A stretch of DNA of 64,000 bases, from contig NZ_CP134195.1 of assembly GCF_031585635.1 (NCBI RefSeq), positions 2,418,001 through 2,482,000 on the forward strand. The letters are read 5' to 3'. Below, piece after piece: positions 63,020 through 64,000 of this stretch. Numbering within the stretch: position 1 is the stretch's first letter; every line of letters begins with the position of its first letter. The notes under the pieces were generated by a model. The model was not told the origin of the DNA. It was given only the letters and a program-made list of their open reading frames with translations, and made no database searches. Both the position numbers and the translations under genes were made by a program. The stretch is from Paraburkholderia sp. FT54 (lineage in GTDB: Bacteria; Pseudomonadota; Gammaproteobacteria; Burkholderiales; Burkholderiaceae).

Positions 63020-64000
63020 ATGAATACGATGACCGATACCGCCGCCCTCGCAGCCGCCGCTCAGCAAGCCGAGGCGCCGAACTTTCGCGACGAACTGCTG
63101 GCCGCGGGCCTGTTGATCGATACAGGCGAAAACGGCCTGTACGGCCGCAGCCAGGTTTTCGAAGACGTGGTGGACCGTCTGAATGTGGCGATCACGCATC
63201 TGGGCGCGGACCAGCAGCCGGAAGTGCTGCGCTTTCCGCCCGCCATGCGCCGCACCGACTTCGAAGACAGCGAGTATCTGAAGAGCTTCCCGAATCTGGC
63301 GGGCACGATCCACTCGTTCTGCGGCAACGACATGGGCCATCAGCGCCTGTTGCGCGCCCTCGACGACGCCATGACCGAACGCGACGACGACCGCAGCGAC
63401 GACTGGATGGCGCAGCAGAAGCCGACCCGCGTGGTGCTCACGCCGGCCGCCTGCTACCCGATCTACCCGGTGATGGCGCGGCGCGGTCCGTTGCCCGCCG
63501 ACGGCCGCACGATCGACGTGCTGTCGTATTGCTTCCGTCACGAACCCTCGCTCGATCCCGGCCGCATGCAGATGTTCCGCCAGCGCGAGTACGTGCGACT
63601 CGGCAGCGGCGAACAGGTGATGGCATTCCGGCAGATGTGGATCGAGCGCGGCTCGCTACTCGTGAAGCTGCTGCAATTGCCGGTCGAAGTGGACCTCGCC
63701 AACGACCCGTTCTTCGGCCGCGGCGGCAAGATTGTCGCCGATAGCCAGCGTGCCCAGGCGCTCAAGTTCGAACTGCTGATTCCGGTCGCCGACCCGCGCG
63801 GCAAGACCGCGTGCCTGTCGTTCAACTATCACATGGAACACTTCGGCGCGATCTGGAAGATCGCGTGCGAAGACGGCACGGTTGCGCATACCGGCTGTGT
63901 TGGTTTCGGCATGGAACGCATCACACTCGCGCTATTCCGTCATCATGGACTCGACGTCGACACGTGGCCGGACGACGTGCGCGCGCTGCTGTGGGGCGAT
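63020..64000 (+). CDS. Amino acid:[carrier protein] ligase (truncated seryl-tRNA synthetase homologue), cut by the window end
   Basis: 327 codons are visible with no stop. The chain has class II synthetase motifs: a motif 2 region YCFRHEPSLDPGRMQMFRQR with EYV next, and motif 3 TGCVGFGMERITLALFRHHG. It lacks a tRNA-binding coiled-coil arm. Cys145, Glu190 and Cys293 have the same spacing (45 and 103) as the zinc ligands I recall for the Bradyrhizobium glycine:CP ligase (131, 176, 279). Those enzymes activate a small amino acid with ATP and load it on a carrier protein. This sits one base after the dehydrogenase gene, in the carrier module. Confidence 0.92.
   Translation, partial: MNTMTDTAALAAAAQQAEAPNFRDELLAAGLLIDTGENGLYGRSQVFEDVVDRLNVAITHLGADQQPEVLRFPPAMRRTDFEDSEYLKSFPNLAGTIHSFCGNDMGHQRLLRALDDAMTERDDDRSDDWMAQQKPTRVVLTPAACYPIYPVMARRGPLPADGRTIDVLSYCFRHEPSLDPGRMQMFRQREYVRLGSGEQVMAFRQMWIERGSLLVKLLQLPVEVDLANDPFFGRGGKIVADSQRAQALKFELLIPVADPRGKTACLSFNYHMEHFGAIWKIACEDGTVAHTGCVGFGMERITLALFRHHGLDVDTWPDDVRALLWGD

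Overview
The window looks like a chromosome segment of a Paraburkholderia/Burkholderia-type betaproteobacterium. The evidence is high GC with GC-rich third codon positions, and gene families and neighbourhoods typical of that group: the cysB-cysA-cysW-cysT-sbp block, NodI/NodJ-like transporter, DUF4148, DUF3820, DUF1488 and DUF2939 proteins, the Aat/Bpt pair, and a second LepB. I assign this by recognition and ran no searches.

Layout. 1-2113: glyoxylate/tartronate semialdehyde pathway (end of gcl, hyi, glxR). 2670-9545: a DUF3597 protein, an asparaginase, then the sulfate assimilation block on the minus strand (sbp, cysT, cysW, cysA, cysB). 9816-14917: lexA with two SOS boxes, small unknown proteins, a universal stress protein, and a NodIJ-like ABC-2 exporter. 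14918-15966: a decayed stretch holding the 3' halves of a divergent LysR/MFS pair fused by a deletion. 15967-21003: Tas-like reductase, small proteins, a CysC + TPR-sulfotransferase operon, a His/Gly-rich lipoprotein, and tRNA-His. 21091-24731: dusA and small hypotheticals. 24740-28084: sulfonate operon ssuD-ssuC-ssuB-ssuF. 28667-36268: membrane protein, an 8-bp tandem repeat, 3-hydroxyisobutyryl-CoA hydrolase, a TetR/epimerase pair with visible operators, small proteins, SMR transporter, UPF0303 protein, initiator tRNA. 36892-45104: Nudix, aat, bpt, pyrD, cystine uptake genes, lepB, an oxidoreductase and a GntR regulator.

45105-64000 is a surface polysaccharide locus. It has a GDP-mannose synthesis enzyme, methyltransferase, a two-domain hydrolase with replaced nucleophiles, four glycosyltransferases, a Wzx flippase, a Wzy/WaaL-type membrane protein, a secreted beta-propeller-like protein and a GNAT acyltransferase. 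Divergent from its right end run a carrier protein, an acyl-CoA dehydrogenase-like flavoprotein and an amino acid:[carrier protein] ligase, which is cut by the window end. That three-gene module next to a glycan locus is the best candidate for a little-described system: an amino acid charged on a carrier, oxidised, and perhaps used to decorate the glycan.

A second theme is sulfur. Inorganic sulfate uptake, its CysB regulator, a PAPS-forming kinase coupled to a sulfotransferase, sulfonate uptake and desulfonation, and cystine uptake all lie within about 38 kb.
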